A DNA stretch of 64,000 bases. Source: Arthrobacter sp. 135MFCol5.1 (GTDB taxonomy: Bacteria > Actinomycetota > Actinomycetes > Actinomycetales > Micrococcaceae). Location: NCBI RefSeq assembly GCF_000374865.1, contig NZ_KB895458.1:62001-126000 (forward strand). Reading direction: 5' to 3'. Positions 63,344 through 64,000 of this stretch are shown one piece after another; the first letter of the stretch is position 1, and every line of letters starts with the position of its first letter. Both the position numbers and the translations under genes were made by a program. The notes beneath the pieces are model-generated. The model was not told the origin of the DNA. It saw nothing but the letters and a program-made list of their open reading frames with translations, and made no database searches.

Positions 63344-64000
63344 ATGGCATCCCCGCACTCCATGACCAACAACCTGCCCCAGCTCTCCCATCCCGACGGC
63401 TCTCCGATCCGGGCCCTGGTGGTCGATGACGAACCCAGCCTGTCGGAGCTGATGAGCATGGGCCTGCGCATGGCGGGCTGGTCCGTGGCCGTAGCCGGGG
63501 ACGGGCCCACGGCCGTCAAGCTTGCCAAGGACTTCCATCCGGACGTCCTGGTGCTCGACGTCATGCTGCCGGGGTTCGACGGCGTGGAGCTGCTGGGCAG
63601 GATCCGCGCCTTCGCGCCGGAGGTGCCCGCGCTGTTCCTGACCGCAAAAGACGATGTCCAGGACCGGATCGTGGGGCTGGCAGCCGGCGGCGACGACTAT
63701 GTGACCAAGCCCTTCAGCATGGAGGAAGTCCTGCTGCGCCTGCACCGCCTGGTCCAGCGCTCCGGCGTGGCCGCCATGGATACGGCCGAACTGGTGGTTG
63801 GCGACCTGGTCCTCAATGTGGACACCCGGGAGGTCACCCGGGCCGGGGAGGAAATCCAACTGACGGCCACGCAGTTTGAACTCCTCCGCTACCTCATGGA
63901 AAACCCCAAGCGCGTGGTGAGCAAGGCCCAGATCCTGGACCACGTGTGGGACTACGACTTTGGCGGCCAGGCGAACATCGTGGAGCTGTACATCTCCTAC
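63344..64000 (+). CDS. OmpR/PhoB-type response regulator (3' end outside window)
   Basis: ATG 63344 with GGAGAG seven bases upstream; 219 codons visible. CheY receiver with acidic pair in RALVVDDEPS, phosphoacceptor D72 in VLVLDVMLPGFDG and Lys122 in DYVTKPFS; then the winged helix (LTATQFELLRYLMENPKRVV, then SKAQILDHVWDYDFGGQANI), cut off at VELYISY. Resembles the MprA/TrcR branch. The partner histidine kinase is expected just to the right. Confidence 0.9.
   Translation, partial: MASPHSMTNNLPQLSHPDGSPIRALVVDDEPSLSELMSMGLRMAGWSVAVAGDGPTAVKLAKDFHPDVLVLDVMLPGFDGVELLGRIRAFAPEVPALFLTAKDDVQDRIVGLAAGGDDYVTKPFSMEEVLLRLHRLVQRSGVAAMDTAELVVGDLVLNVDTREVTRAGEEIQLTATQFELLRYLMENPKRVVSKAQILDHVWDYDFGGQANIVELYISY

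Overview
The window is high-GC DNA from an actinobacterium, most likely Arthrobacter, Pseudarthrobacter or a relative. This is judged from codon usage, gene content (GTP-type pckG, the proteasome activator bpa with its GQYL tail, SHOCT and DUF5666-type membrane proteins, several probably leaderless mRNAs) and gene order. No 16S gene is present, so the genus is an inference.

Bases 1 to about 21,850 look like accessory DNA. At the left edge is the 3' part of a nuclease-like gene (ECK motif). It faces a minus-strand Tn7-like transposition operon, read tniQ-A, tnsA, tnsB, tnsC, tniQ-B (8509 down to 597), with overlapping or nearly touching genes. Both TniQ proteins are full-length paralogues carrying an N-terminal TniQ-type zinc motif followed by a ladder of CxxGH...CxxC ribbons resembling DUF4379. 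No CRISPR array or Cas gene is in view. The transposon end is expected between about 8510 and 9160 but could not be pinned down; the cargo would extend left, out of the window. From 9.1 to 21.8 kb lie small hypothetical, membrane and stress- or immunity-like genes (SHOCT protein, HEPN-motif protein, secreted protein, DUF2625, HEAT-like protein) and two broken genes: a ParS/Xre-like antitoxin with a one-base frameshift, and the 3' part of an ATP-dependent DNA ligase. Between 16.9 and 20.0 kb five copies of a 26-bp palindrome separate these genes like cassette boundaries; outer stem bases covary between copies. I know of no description of this repeat, and it is the second main candidate for something new.

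From about 21.86 kb the window reads as ordinary chromosome: aldo/keto reductase, bpa, ybdD-cstA, a PadR-regulated ABC exporter operon, a quinone oxidoreductase, tRNA-Ser(UGA), a 1505-residue secreted nuclease/5'-nucleotidase fusion, an FAD/NAD(P)-binding protein, an S9 peptidase with a GNAT gene, tRNA-Ser(GCU), an MFS exporter, recQ with a phosphoribosyltransferase-like tail, a phosphomannomutase, an NsrR-type regulator next to flavohaemoprotein hmp, pckG, tRNA-Arg(ACG), a flavin disulfide oxidoreductase, a TetR-controlled YhgE/Pip operon, a divergent EamA/LysR pair, a SixA-like phosphatase, a receiver-less winged-helix regulator, a DUF5666-like protein, and an OmpR-type response regulator cut by the right edge.

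Regulatory sites are unusually legible in the core part: a 12-bp inverted repeat upstream of the PadR gene, two palindromes upstream of hmp (one close to the NsrR consensus), a 16-bp palindrome heading the TetR operon, a GTGA-N6-TCAC site upstream of pckG, and long perfect hairpins between convergent genes.
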